Shown one piece after another: positions 24,028 through 34,389 of a stretch of DNA of 64,000 bases (positions within the stretch are counted from its first letter, which is position 1; the number at the start of each line of letters is the position of its first letter). The notes below the pieces were generated by a model that was not told where the DNA came from, made no database searches, and saw only the letters and a program-made list of their open reading frames with translations. The position numbers were made by a program, and so were the translations under genes. The DNA lies in contig NC_080172.1 in NCBI RefSeq assembly GCF_950295315.1, forward strand, positions 77,457,118-77,521,117, given 5' to 3'. This DNA comes from Erinaceus europaeus. Its lineage: Eukaryota > Chordata > Mammalia > Eulipotyphla > Erinaceidae.

Positions 24028-24307
24028 TTTTTAAAATTTCTTTATTGGGGAATTAATGTTTTACATTCGACAGTAAATACAATAGTTTGCACATGCATAA
24101 CATTTCTCGCTTTTTCATATAACAATACAACCACCTCGAGGTCCTCTGTCATCCTTCTTGGACCTATGTTCTCCTCCCACCCCCCACCCCCCACCCCCCA
24201 CCCCCCAACCCCCACCCCAGAGTCTTTTACTTTGGTACAATACGCCAATTCCAGTTCAGGTTCTACTTGTGTTTTCTCTTCTGATCTTGTTTCTCAACTT
24301 TTGCCTG
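24028..24307 (-). mobile_element. Young 5'-truncated L1 3' end
   Basis: The reverse complement matches the L1 3'UTR at 45590-45830, including the CACCCC-rich stretch (24173-24218, expanded here to several CCCCACC units). Flanking duplication cctactcaggtctct, perfect over 15 bp (24013-24027 and 24308-24322). Confidence 0.95.
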
Positions 24308-24420
24308 CCTACTCAGGTCTCTAATTCAATGTTCTAATGTCTTTAACACCTGACACCTTTTTTTGCAACCTGCTGGGGGCTGGTGCCTGCATGGCTACAT
24401 GTTTCCCAACAGTCGTATTC

Positions 24421-24422
24421 AT

Positions 24423-24478
<56 letters not shown>

Positions 24479-24530
24479 TCATTCTCTTTCTTTTTTTCTC
24501 ACTTTCTTTCTCTCTCTTTCTCTTTTTTAA
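24421..24530. repeat. (TTTC)n microsatellite
   Basis: About 15 near-perfect TTTC units, then an imperfect pyrimidine-rich continuation, directly left of the Vingi copies. Confidence 0.95.
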
Positions 24531-24648
24531 TTTTTTTATTTATAAAAAGGAAACATTGACTAAACCATAGGATAAAAGGGGTACAACTCCACACAATACC
24601 CACTACCAGAACTCTGTATCCCATCCCTTCCCCTGATAGCTTCCCTAG
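24531..24648 (-). mobile_element. Inverted Vingi 3' end
   Basis: This is the reverse complement of the last ~115 bases of the Vingi 3' end: 'ttataaaaaggaaacattga', 'ccataggataaaagggg', 'acaactccacacaatacc' and 'gtatcccatcccttcccc'. It abuts the forward 5' region of the Vingi copy at about 24649. It is either a separate truncated insertion or part of a rearranged one. Confidence 0.85.
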
Positions 24649-27600
24649 CAATGGGATTTTTCAAAGTAACACAATTTCTAAATAATTTGGTTATAACAAT
24701 AACTACCTATTACCTTCTTAAACCCTAAGACAGCAGAAACCTTACACAGTCTCTATAAAACCCATATTCCTCCCAGTTCTGGAACCTCTGGGGTAGGGCT
24801 CACTTTCCAGCATGCTTCTCTCAATACCAACTGATACTGCATCTGCCTTTACACTGTCTGAACTGGAAGACGCTTTGAAGAGGGTTAAACCGGGAACTGC
24901 TGGCTATGATAACATCACCCCAGAACTCATTCTTAACTTGGGCCCCGCGGCAAAGAAGTGGCTCACTACATTCCTGTCCCATATCTTGGAATCCGAATCT
25001 ATGCCCAAAATTTGGCGTCGTGCAAAGATAATAGCAGTTTTGAAACCAAAGAAAGACCCAACACTGGCCGCCAGCTATAGACCAATTTCTCTCCTCTCCG
25101 TGTGTTACAAACTCCTTGAGAGGCTGCTTCTGTCACGAATTTCTCCACTTACAGAGAAATTCCTATCACCAGCCCAAGCTGGTTTCCGCCCAGGAAGATC
25201 TACCTGCGAACAAGCCCTGGCCCTCTCAACTTACATTGAAAATGGATTCCAGAAGAATTTAAAGACGGGTGCTGTCTTTGTTGATCTCACAGCAGCCTAT
25301 GACACGGTCTGGCACCATGGTCTCCTAGTCAAGATCTCAAGATGCCTGCCTCCATGGGTGACCAACACTATATCGTTTCTTCTCCAAAACAGAAGATTCC
25401 GGGTGCATCTGGGTGACAAGTCTAGCAGATGGAGACTTGTCTCAAGCAGCCTCCCCTAGGGCTCTGTTCTGGCTCCTACGCTATTTAATATTTACATCAG
25501 TGACCTCCCAGAAACAACTTCTTCACGCCGATGACATCTGCTGTGCAACTCAGGCATCCAAGTTCGACATCCTCGAGGAAACACTCACGAAAGACATGTC
25601 TCTGATATCTGATTACTATAAAAAATGGCGACTAATCCCTAGCACTGCAAAAACGGTATCATCTGTTTTCCATCTACACCATGCCTCGGCCTCGTGTGAG
25701 CTTAATGTGCAACTTGACAATACAAGAATCCGGCATGAAGCCCAGCCAGTCTATCTTGGCGTTACTCTCGATCACACTCTGTCATTTCACGAACATCTCA
25801 TAAAAACTGCAGCAAAGGTGGGCGCGAGGAATAACATCATTGCAACACTGGCCAGCTCCTCATGGGGCGCGAGCGCTTCCACACTATGATCATCATCTCT
25901 GGCATTGTGCTATTCCACTGCAGAATACTGTGCCCCAGTATGGTTCTGTAGCCCCCATGTCCACTTGGTCGATTCCAAATTATATTCCTCCATGAGGATA
26001 ATTTCTGGAACCATCCGTTCCACCCCGGTTCCATGGCTGCCAGTTCTTAGCAACATCGCCCTGCCAGATATTCGTCGGGATGCGGCATCATCTAAGTTCA
26101 TTTCCCACGTCTACGCTCGACCGGACCTGCCAATATACGCGGGTATCTTCGCCCACCCTGTCCAACGCTTGACGTCTCGTCATCCAATCTGGTCCCCTAC
26201 GCCTACACTGAACTTCTCTGTTCCAGACTCTTGGAAACAGAGCTGGCAGTCAGCTGAGGTAAAGAACAAACACCTCATCACAGACCCCTGCAAGCGTCAA
26301 CCCGGCTTTGACCTAGCACGTTATGATTGGGCCCTCCTCAATCGCTATCGAACAAGCCATGGCTGGTGCGCTGCTATGTTCCATCACTGGGGAGCCAGAG
26401 ATGACCCGAACTGCCCCTGCGGCTACAGACAGACTATGACCCACATAGTCAATGACTGCCACCTCTCCAGATTCAAAGGAGGTCTTGAAACTTTACATCA
26501 GGCTCAACCTGACGCTGTTAACTGGCTACGGAAGAAGGGCAAACACTAGAAGAAGAACTGCATCTGCTTATCCCAGCCTAAGCAATGCAACCAGTATGAC
26601 CTTGGCATGCTTCACTTCAGACTGTGTCCAAAGATGGCAGGCATGGAAAGTCAACTCTGCAGCTTCATTACTCTGGTGAGAACTTCCCTATCTCATAGGA
26701 CTCCTTAATTCCATTTTGGGTTGTCCACTTCTTGGCAAAGCCTCAAAACTTAGATATACACCAGGGCCCATGAGATAGGGCATATGTACACATGTATCTA
26801 TAAGTTAGGTGAAAATATATACCTTAAAGCAAAAGTGTACAATAGTTTGCAGTGACTCAATAAGTGCAGCAAGCAAGTAGAAAGACATAAAGAAGGCGCC
26901 ATAAAGTACGTAATCAAATAGTTTCTACTTAGACTGAGATACCATCCTCATTTCACTTCCCTCAATCACTCCAAAGCTAACCTTGTCAGACAAAGTAAAA
27001 ACTACAAAAGCTGGATAAGGGTAAGAAACAAGCATACTTCATTGATTGCTCTTTTGGTAATTCTCAGACTACCCCATGGCCTGGGGTCCAAGTCAGGGAT
27101 TCTTGGGATTCGTACACAGACATGATGGGCCTACTTCTAACAGATTCCTCTCTCCACTGTCACTGGTCATCTCCATCAAGAACAACATAATGGACCCTTT
27201 TGTGGACCCCTACAGGACCTTGCCCTCAATGTGAATCAACAATGGTAGGGACTGCCCCATTTTCCGAAGAAAGATTGGGCAACATACTCTACCTACTATG
27301 AGAGGAAGATGGGACCTGAAGTTAGTGCAGCCTGGAATGTTCCTAGCCATGACCACAGAATGTGAGCTCAGACCTGCAGGGATGTAGAGGTTACATAGGC
27401 TCTTTCGACAAATGTGGGCCCCAGAGCAAATTGATGGGGTTTACAGTTAACAGTATTTATATACTTTCCCCATATTTGGGGCTATTCTCTTCCCTGATCT
27501 AGCTTTTTAGGCCTTTCCCAACTATGACACCATCTCCCCAGACAATAACCTGGGTCCACCTGCATGTTAGATGTCAGCCTCAGGCAAAACCTAGTATAGA

Positions 27601-28095
27601 CCTACTAGCTTTCTCCAAAATGGAAACTCCAAATCTCATCTGCAATATTCTTGTTTTTAAGTTCATAATTAGTTAACAATTTGTTCTGCTTTGTATCTTA
27701 ACTTTTTTTCAGCCACCAGGATCTAGATGCTACCATGATGCTAGCTAACTGGACCTCCCTGGGCAGAAGACAGTGTAACCTGGAGCCCAGCCTCCCCAGA
27801 GCCCTGCCCCACTAGGGAAAGAGAGAGACAGACTGGGAGTATGGATCCACCTGCCAACGCCCATGTTCAGTGGAGAAGCAATTATAGAAGCTAGACCTCC
27901 CACCTTCTGCACTCAATAATGATCCAGGGTCCATACTCCCAGAGGAATAAAGAATAGGAAAGCTTTCAAGGGAGGGAATGGGATACAGAGTTCTCATGAT
28001 GGGAATTTTATGAAATTGTACCCCTCATCCTATGATCTTTCCAATATTCCCATTTTATAAATAAATTAATAACAATTAATAATAAAATTAGTACC
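24649..28095 (+). mobile_element. Vingi-type non-LTR retrotransposon, about 3.4 kb
   Basis: An internally deleted but RT-bearing copy. 24649-24846 is a leader shared with the short derivatives at 32740 and 41985. 24847-26549 holds a broken RT and C-terminal region. 26550-28095 is a long 3' region shared with all other Vingi copies here, ending in 'tataaataaatt' plus A-rich sequence. The protein lies in the Jockey/Ingi/Vingi group by motif style, not L1. Published work known to me places an Ingi-related clade without RNase H, Vingi, in hedgehogs, with several internally deleted non-autonomous families. Naming this copy Vingi-1_EE-like is inference. Confidence 0.88.
24812..26549 (+). pseudogene. 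Vingi reverse transcriptase ORF, broken
   Basis: The ORF enters straight into the RT domain (FTLSELEDALKRVKPGTAGYDN). RT motifs follow in order: YRPISLLSVCYKLLERLL, AGFRPGRSTCEQAL, VFVDLTAAYDTVWHHGL (first catalytic Asp), then GSVLAPTLFNIYISDLP and a catalytic loop read as HADD instead of YADD. The C-terminal part has CPCGYRQTMTHIVNDCHLS, a CxC...H...C zinc knuckle as in the Ingi/Jockey group. No AP endonuclease precedes the RT and no RNase H is seen. Lesions: TAG at 25457 where Gln is expected (PQGS), a small deletion and frameshift just before HADD at about 25530, and TGA at 25887. It cannot make an active protein. Confidence 0.88.
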
Positions 28096-28304
28096 TTATG
28101 AAAAAGGAGAAAGAATAAGGACAATTTGTGATAATGCCAACAGTATTGGCTATGTTTCATCTGAAGATATGATGTTCCTTTTAAATCTAATGATGCTACA
28201 GTAGAGAAAATACTAATCAATGATTTTTAGAGAGGTAATGAGAATCCCATAAATATAATAGAATTTTTATCTGGTTCTGCTTAGTGTTTTCCCTCCTTTT
28301 TTAC

Positions 28305-28645
28305 TTTTTATTTTAGTTTTTCCTTTATTGGATCAATGTTTTACAGTTGACAGTGAATACAGTAGTTTGTGCATGCATACCATTTCTCAGTTTTCCACAT
28401 AACAACACAAGCCCCACTAGGTCCTTTTTCCAGGACCTGTACTCCCACCCCCACCACCACCCCAGAGTCTTTTACTTTGGTGCAATACACCAACCCCAGT
28501 TCAGTTTCTACTTGTGTTTTCTCTTCTGATGTTGTTTTCAACTTCTGCCTATGAGTGAGATCATCCCATATTCATCTTTCTATTTCTGACTTAGTTCACT
28601 TACCAGGATCTTCAAGCTCCATCTTAGCCCAGTATTTTTGTACTT
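28305..28645 (-). mobile_element. 5'-truncated L1 3' end
   Basis: The reverse complement matches the L1 3' end ('atcaatgttttacagttgacagtg', 'catgcataccatttctcag', 'agagtcttttactttggtgc', 'tgagtgagatcatcccatatt'). It is more diverged than the copy at 24028. Confidence 0.9.
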
Positions 28646-28796
28646 GGATAATTTTCATGTTATCCAAGGAGACAAAGACAGTGAGAGAGAAGCAGAAGCA
28701 CAAAGACCCTCCCAAGGGGTAATAGTGTCATAAATAATAATTTTCTGTTTTCTTTACTTGAATTTTCTCCCCCTATGACCAGAATGAAACAAACAA

Positions 28797-28805
28797 AAAA
28801 AAAAA

Positions 28806-28865
<60 letters not shown>

Positions 28866-28868
28866 AAT
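28797..28868. repeat. (AAAG)n microsatellite
   Basis: About 15 AAAG units after an A run. Confidence 0.97.
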
Positions 28869-28879
28869 AGCAACAAGGA

Positions 28880-29690
28880 CATAAAGAAATATCACTACAA
28901 AGAGCCTATTGTTCTTGATCCAGACTGTATGGCAAGGCAGACAATGCCATCCCTTTTTATTCCTGTGGCTGGAAAATACGTCCCTGTTATTGTGAAAAAT
29001 TTGATGTGCAAGCAGAAATCTTCATCTGCTCCTGTGTTTTTCAGCTAGCTGACAATTATCCAATGTGTGATTTCGAATGTGTGATCTTTTATGCCCTATT
29101 TCTGCTGCTACACTACAATTTCTAAGAGGTCTGCGTTGTGAAACAGTTTTCTCAAGAGTCTTCTGGGACACTTGGCCAGAGTAAGTGTAGTCAAGTGCTC
29201 AGTAAATGATTGTGAAAGAATGGAAGAAGAGCTCTTTCCAGTTCTCTGACTCCTCCTCTCTCTCACCTGTGATGGAAACCTCTAACACTATGGCTAAACC
29301 AGTCTTCTGGGCTGTCTGTTATGACCCTCCCTTTACCTGGCAGGATATTCATCACCCCACCCCAGGCAAAGAGAGTGGTTCTCTCAAGTTAGATGTGGAG
29401 CTCCTGGAGGCCAGTGACTGCTGTAGTCAGTTTTGGAGTGCTTGTGCTCTCATAAAGTCACTAGCTTGTCCTAGGGAGTTCTATAATGCTGTTATTCAAA
29501 TACAAAGAGTTATAAGTTTTATAATGAGCTTGTTTATATCAACAAATGCCTATTAAATTTTGGATTTTCCAGTTACTGTATTAGACATGGTGGAAGACTG
29601 AGAGGAATCAGACTAGTTTCATGGAAATAAAGAAATCAAAATTACAGTCACTGTAACATGTAAGTGAAGGGCAGTTTAGAGACTTATCAG
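28880..29690. other. Unique or old-repeat DNA, no gene seen
   Basis: The 116-codon ORF at 29206-29556 has no family resemblance, no splice context and no low-complexity bias. I treat it as chance. No RNA gene was seen. Confidence 0.4.
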
Positions 29691-30270
29691 AGTGTTATAA
29701 GTGGACCTACCCTATGACTCAACAATTTATCTCCTGGGTATATCCAAAGAAAATAAACTCATTGAAGAGATTTATGTATAGGTATGGTCATGGTAGCATA
29801 ATTTATAATAACTGCAACTTAGAAGCAGGTATTCAACAACACATGAATGGCTAAGAAATTCTTGAGATATCACAATGGGAAACTCCTCGGTCATTAAAAA
29901 TGAAGTAGTTTCCTTCATCTCATCCTGAATGGAGCTTAAGGAATAATGCTAAGTGAGATAGGCCAGAAAGAGGGGAGTGAAAACTGGATGATCTCACACA
30001 AAGGTAGAATTTAAGAAACCAGGACAGAAAGGGAAAACATAAAGTAAAACTTGGACTGGATTTGGTGTATTGAACCAAAAGAAAGGACTCTGGAAAAGGA
30101 AGGCACAGAGGTAGCTGGGGGGTGGTATTTGGGGTCCTGGTGCATGACCGTGGAAAAAGACCTAATTTGGGTGTGAGAATGTTTTACGGAGACCTCTCAC
30201 AGGGACATGTGGTATGGTACCCACATGTCAACAGATGTATTGCAAACCAATAAATAAAAATGATTTAAAA
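29690..30270 (+). mobile_element. Older L1 3' end
   Basis: Sense L1 ORF2 end and 3'UTR: 'gtggacctaccctatgac', 'ctcctgggtatatccaaag', 'aatgctaagtgagatagg', 'agtaaaacttggactgg' and an 'aataaataaaaatga' tail. It has stops and many changes compared with the L1 at 45270-45840. Confidence 0.88.
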
Positions 30271-30300
30271 ATTTCCAATGAACCCAATCATATGCCTGCT

Positions 30301-30502
30301 TTTTAAAAATTTTAATTTATTACTGAATAGAGACAGAGAAATTGAGAGTAGAGGCGGTAGAGATTGAGAGGGAGAGAGACACCTGTAGCTCTACTTCACC
30401 ACTCATGAAGCTTTCCCCCTGCAGGTGTGGACCAGGGGCTTGAACCCTGGTCCTTGCACACTGTAGGATGTGCACTTAACCAGGTGCGCCAACAACTGGC
30501 CC
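30301..30502 (-). mobile_element. tRNA-derived SINE, second type
   Basis: Reverse copy: 'ttattactgaatagagacag', 'gctttccccctgcaggtg', 'gcttgaaccctggtcc' (B box) and 'caggtgcgccaacaactggcccc'. Confidence 0.93.
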
Positions 30503-30888
30503 CTCATATATGTTTTTGATGTTTGACTGCTGACAGTTTTCAAGTTTCAGCCTTCCCTTTGCCCTTCACCTTCATCTCTGGACAAGTGGGGGAGGTCTGG
30601 AGAGGTGACTCTGTAGTGAGAGAGGAAGGAGCCTTCCATGATGAAAGAGGCTGAATTTCATCTCCTGCCTTGCATAAAGTGGTAGAACTGTTCTCTCTCT
30701 AGGCCTTTCCCACAGATTAAAAAAAAAGGCCAAGCACTGTCTCCCTAGGAAAACTCTGGCCCCATCCACACCACTAGCCACAAAGAAAACTAGCATCATT
30801 TATTCCTCCCTCCACACTGGCCATTTTGAATTGCCTTCTCCCCAAAGGTCTCAAAATGTGAAGAACAAACCCCAATTTAAGATCTTCT

Positions 30889-30890
<2 letters not shown>

Positions 30891-30940
<50 letters not shown>
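30891..30940. repeat. (GT)n microsatellite
   Basis: 25 GT units. Confidence 0.97.
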
Positions 30941-30941
<1 letters not shown>

Positions 30942-31165
30942 TTTATTACTCTGCATGTCTAGAGTGATTTGGTGGTTCGAGACAGGGATGGTTTTGCTCT
31001 ATGTGAGGCAAAAATAGATACTTGTAAACACAAAGAAGGTGATTTCAGATAATAACAAATATAATGTGGAAAATTCAATGGGACAGTGAAAGAAAGAAGT
31101 GGCTGAGGTGAAGGTGCAGGGGCAGAGTGAGCTCTTCAGAATTATGTGACAACTCAATATTTTTA

Positions 31166-31384
31166 TTTAAATTTTTTATTATTTTTATTTATTTGATAGG
31201 GTCACCAGAAATTGAGAGGGAAGGGGAGATAGAGAGGGCAAGAGAAAGAGAGACACCTGCAACACTGCCTCACCACTCCTAAAACTTTCCCCCTGCAGGT
31301 GGAGATTCGGGGCTTGAACCTGAGTGAGTCCTTGAGGACTGTAACATGTGAACTCAACTAGGTGCACCACCACCTAGCCTATGC
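31166..31384 (-). mobile_element. tRNA-derived SINE, second type
   Basis: Reverse copy with the B-box complement 'gggcttgaacctgag' and the head end 'aactaggtgcaccaccacctagcc'. The flanks share 'acaactcaatatttt' (31149 onward and 31385 onward, one base longer on the right). Confidence 0.92.
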
Positions 31385-31562
31385 ACAACTCAAATATTTT
31401 AAACAAAATTAAGCATGATGTAGTAAGGACTGTCAGTTGTCTCTCAATGGTATGTCCCCCTTTCTGCACAATAAGAACGGAATGGTAGTAATAATGATAA
31501 TACTTCTTCCTCCAGCTTAAGCTGGACAGACACACAGATTTTTTTTAAAAAATGGAAAACAA

Positions 31563-31765
31563 CATTTTGGGGACTGAGCAGTCATACACCCAGTAGAGGG
31601 CACATATTGCCATGCATCAGGACCAGGGTTCAATACCCTATCCCCATCTGCGGAAGGTAGGGTATGGAGCTTCAGAAGTGGTAGAGCTGATATGCAGGTG
31701 TCTTTCTCTTATCCTCTTCTCTCACCCCCTTCCTCTCTATTTCTTCTGTCTCTATCTAAAAACAA
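31563..31765 (+). mobile_element. tRNA-derived SINE, diverged
   Basis: 'ggggactgagcagtcatacac', 'accagggttcaataccc' (B box), 'gcttcagaagtgg' and 'cttctgtctctatctaaaaac'. It runs directly into an L1 3' end. Confidence 0.82.
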
Positions 31766-31767
31766 TG

Positions 31768-32060
31768 AAGTAGCCTTCTTTGCATCATCTTGGATGGAAC
31801 ATGAAGATACCATGTTAAGTGAGATAAGCCAAAAGGAGAAGGACAAATAGCTAATGATCTCGCTTATAAGTGGGATTAATATATGGGGAAAGGAGGGAAA
31901 ACACAAAGTAAAACATGGTGTCTTGCATCTAAGCAAAAGACTCTGGGGAAGGTGGAGGAGGAAGGAGTGGAAAAGAAGTTGGCTGTCTTGGTGCATAATG
32001 AAACAGTATCCATGTGCCAATAAATACATTACTTCCCTCAATGAAAAAAAAAAAAGGAAG
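31768..32060 (+). mobile_element. Older L1 3' end
   Basis: 'catcatcttggatggaacatg', 'ttaagtgagataagcc', 'gatctcgcttataagtggg', 'caaaagactctgggg' and the A-rich end at 32042 mark the L1 ORF2 end and 3'UTR. Degraded. Confidence 0.85.
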
Positions 32061-32740
32061 AAAGAAAAAGTAATGACCACAGGAATTGCTAGAGTCCTCA
32101 CACTGGCTCCAAGTCCCAGCAATAACTTCTGTGTCAAACAAACAACAGCAAAGAATTTTCTAGCCCTCATTTTAAGCTGGGAGCATTCATGAAATTAAGT
32201 TCCAGTCAGCTGGAACTGACAGAGTTCTGTTCTTCTAATCAGCTGCAGACATGGTGGCCGGGGCACTAGTGGTGACCCTGGATCACAGCAAGATGGTGGG
32301 ATTACAGCTACACAGATCAGATCCACAGGAGAGAAGGCAATGGGATCCTTACACCACAGGCACCACAGCTCTTCCTGCCCCTCTCAGCTAGAACAGCTAA
32401 GACAAAGCCACTTGTGTCTTGTAGGCATCACTGAAGTTTGAGGTGCTGTACTTTCTCACTTGAGCCATTCCTGGGCCTGGCTTCATTGAACATATAATTT
32501 CAGAATCTGTTGTCTTCTGCCTTTAATACCTTTGACCAAATCTGTTCTCTTTGACTTCTGCTATTTTTTTATTTGAGCATTATGCAAACTTTGAATATCT
32601 TATAATTTATTTGATGCACATTTTATTTATTTTCAAAGCCAGAGCATCATACATGTTATAATTTAACCATTTCTGGGTCAACCTTTTCATTGTTTTTACT
32701 AGAAAATATAGATATGCCCTCAGGTCTATCTTTTGCTTTT
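32061..32740. other. Unique or old-repeat DNA, no gene seen
   Basis: No coding feature. 32580-32680 ('agccagagcatcatacatg') may be a very old reversed SINE, too weak to call. Confidence 0.35.
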
Positions 32741-32741
32741 A

Positions 32742-33552
32742 AAAAACAGAAGCATTTCCACTATAGAGGCTATATTTTCCCCAGTCCTTGAACTTTCCTG
32801 CATGTTTCTCTCAATTCAAATCAAATAATATTGCATCTGCGGATCGCAACCTAATCAATGCAATGAGTGCCACCCCAACATGTTTCACTTCAGACTGTGA
32901 CCAGAGACTTCAGGTGTGGAATGACAACCCTTCATCTTCATCACTCGGGTGAGACCTTTCCTTTCATAGTATTCTCTAATTCCATTCGAGGTGTTCCACT
33001 CCCCAATAAAGTCCCCAAACCTAGATATAGTCCAGGTCCCCTGAGATAGAGCATAGGTTCACCCGTGCCCATAAACTAGGGGGAAAATATAAACCTGAAA
33101 GCAGAAGTACACAAGAGCATCCAGGGAATACCCCTGAACACTTCATCTGTAGTATTCCAGTCTTTAGGTCCATGATTGTTCAACAATTTGTTTGGCTTTG
33201 TATGTTAACTCTCTTTTCAGCCACCAGGTTCCGGATGCCAACCAGACTTCCCTGGACAGACAACCCTACCAATGTGTCCTGGAGCTTCGCTTCTCCAGAG
33301 ACCCACCCTACTAGGGAAAGAGAGAGGCAGACTGGGAGTATGGATCAACCAGTCAACGCCCATGTTCAGCAGGGAAGCAATTACAGAAGCCAGACCTTTC
33401 ACCTTCTGCAACCCACAACGACCCTGGGTCCATACTCCCAGAGAGATAGAGAATGGGAAAGTTATGGAGACTGGGTTGTGGGAATTGTGTGGAGCTGTAC
33501 CCCTCTTATCCTGTGGTTTTGTTAATGTCTCATTTCTTAAATAAAAAAAAAA
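32742..33552 (+). mobile_element. Short non-autonomous Vingi derivative
   Basis: The leader ('tatattttcc', 'catgtttctctcaattc') runs up to 'gcatctgc' at about 32840, then jumps directly to sequence that follows the RT ORF in the 24.6-kb copy. A second jump near 33150 moves from the equivalent of about 26870 to about 27640. The 3' end ('ggaattgtgtggagctgtac', 'ttcttaaataaaaa') is intact. It therefore lacks the whole RT and most of the 3' region. The copy at 41985 shows the same two junctions, so this is a replicated family. Confidence 0.88.
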
Positions 33553-33596
33553 ATTCAAAACAAAGCAAACAAACAAAAAAACCCAGAAGCTTTCCT

Positions 33597-33939
33597 TTTT
33601 TTTTTTTTTTTTGTCTCCAGGGTTATCACTGGAGCTTGGTGCCTGCACTACAAATCCACTGTTCCTGGAGGTCATTTTTCAATTTTGTTTGAATGCCCCT
33701 TGTTGTTTATCACTTATTATTATTGTTCTTGTCATTGCTGTTGTTGTTGGATAGGAGAGAATTTGAGAGAGTAGGGGAAGACAGGAGGAGAGAAAGATAG
33801 ATACCTGGATATCTGCTTCACCATCTGTGAAGCAACCCCCCTGCAGGTGGGGAGCTGGGGCCTTGAACTGGGATCATTATGCCAATGTTTGCACTTGGCG
33901 CCATGTGCGCTTAACCTGCTATGCTACCACACAGCCCCT
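33597..33939 (-). mobile_element. ERI-type SINE with 3' module
   Basis: The plus strand begins with a T run and the inverted module ('gtctccagggttatcactgg', 'ctacaaatccactgttcc'), then the ERI body and the head end 'taccacacagcccc'. Flanking duplication agaagctttcct (33585-33596) and agaagctctcct (33940-33951). Confidence 0.92.
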
Positions 33940-34124
33940 AGAAGCTCTCCTATTTACAATTAATCTGAACTTTGAAACTTTGAGGGGTTTTTGAGTTAAA
34001 TGTACTGAAATTTGAAGGGAGCAGAAGGGACAGAAATTAGCATTAGATTTAGAGCATAATTGTTTATTTAGAAATAAAGTCAGATTTCTAACTCAGTTTC
34101 CTTCACTTTAAAAACTTGCCTTTA

Positions 34125-34377
34125 CAGACTGGGAGTATGGACCGAGCAGTCAACGCCCATGTTCAGCGGGGAAGCAATTACAGAAGCCAGACCTTCTACC
34201 TTCTGCAACCCTCAACGACCCTGGGTCCATGCTCCCAGAGGGCTAGAGAATGGGAAAGCTATCATGGGAGGGGGTGGGCTATGGAGATTGGGTGGTGGGA
34301 ATTGTGTGGAGTTGTACCCCTCCTACCTTATGTTTTTGTTCATTAATCCTTTCTTAAATAAAAAATTAAAAAAAAAC
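34125..34377 (+). mobile_element. 5'-truncated Vingi 3' end
   Basis: Only the last ~250 bases ('gactgggagtatggacc' to 'tcttaaataaaaaatt'). Flanking duplication aacttgccttta, 12 bp and perfect (34113-34124 and 34378-34389), so target-primed insertion of a truncated copy. Confidence 0.94.
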
Positions 34378-34389
34378 AACTTGCCTTTA

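Noticed and set aside
24173..24218. CCCCACC repeats as a G-quadruplex or regulatory element
   Set aside because: An expansion of the C-rich stretch already present in the L1 3'UTR; the other L1 copies have shorter forms. No sign of a separate role.
29206..29556. 116-codon ORF in unique DNA
   Set aside because: No recognisable domain, no exon-type boundaries, and composition fits chance in intergenic DNA.
31709..32170. 153-codon ORF on the minus strand
   Set aside because: It runs antisense through a SINE tail and an L1 3' end.
33217..33675. 152-codon ORF on the minus strand
   Set aside because: Antisense of a Vingi derivative plus an inverted SINE. The same pattern recurs in other Vingi copies.
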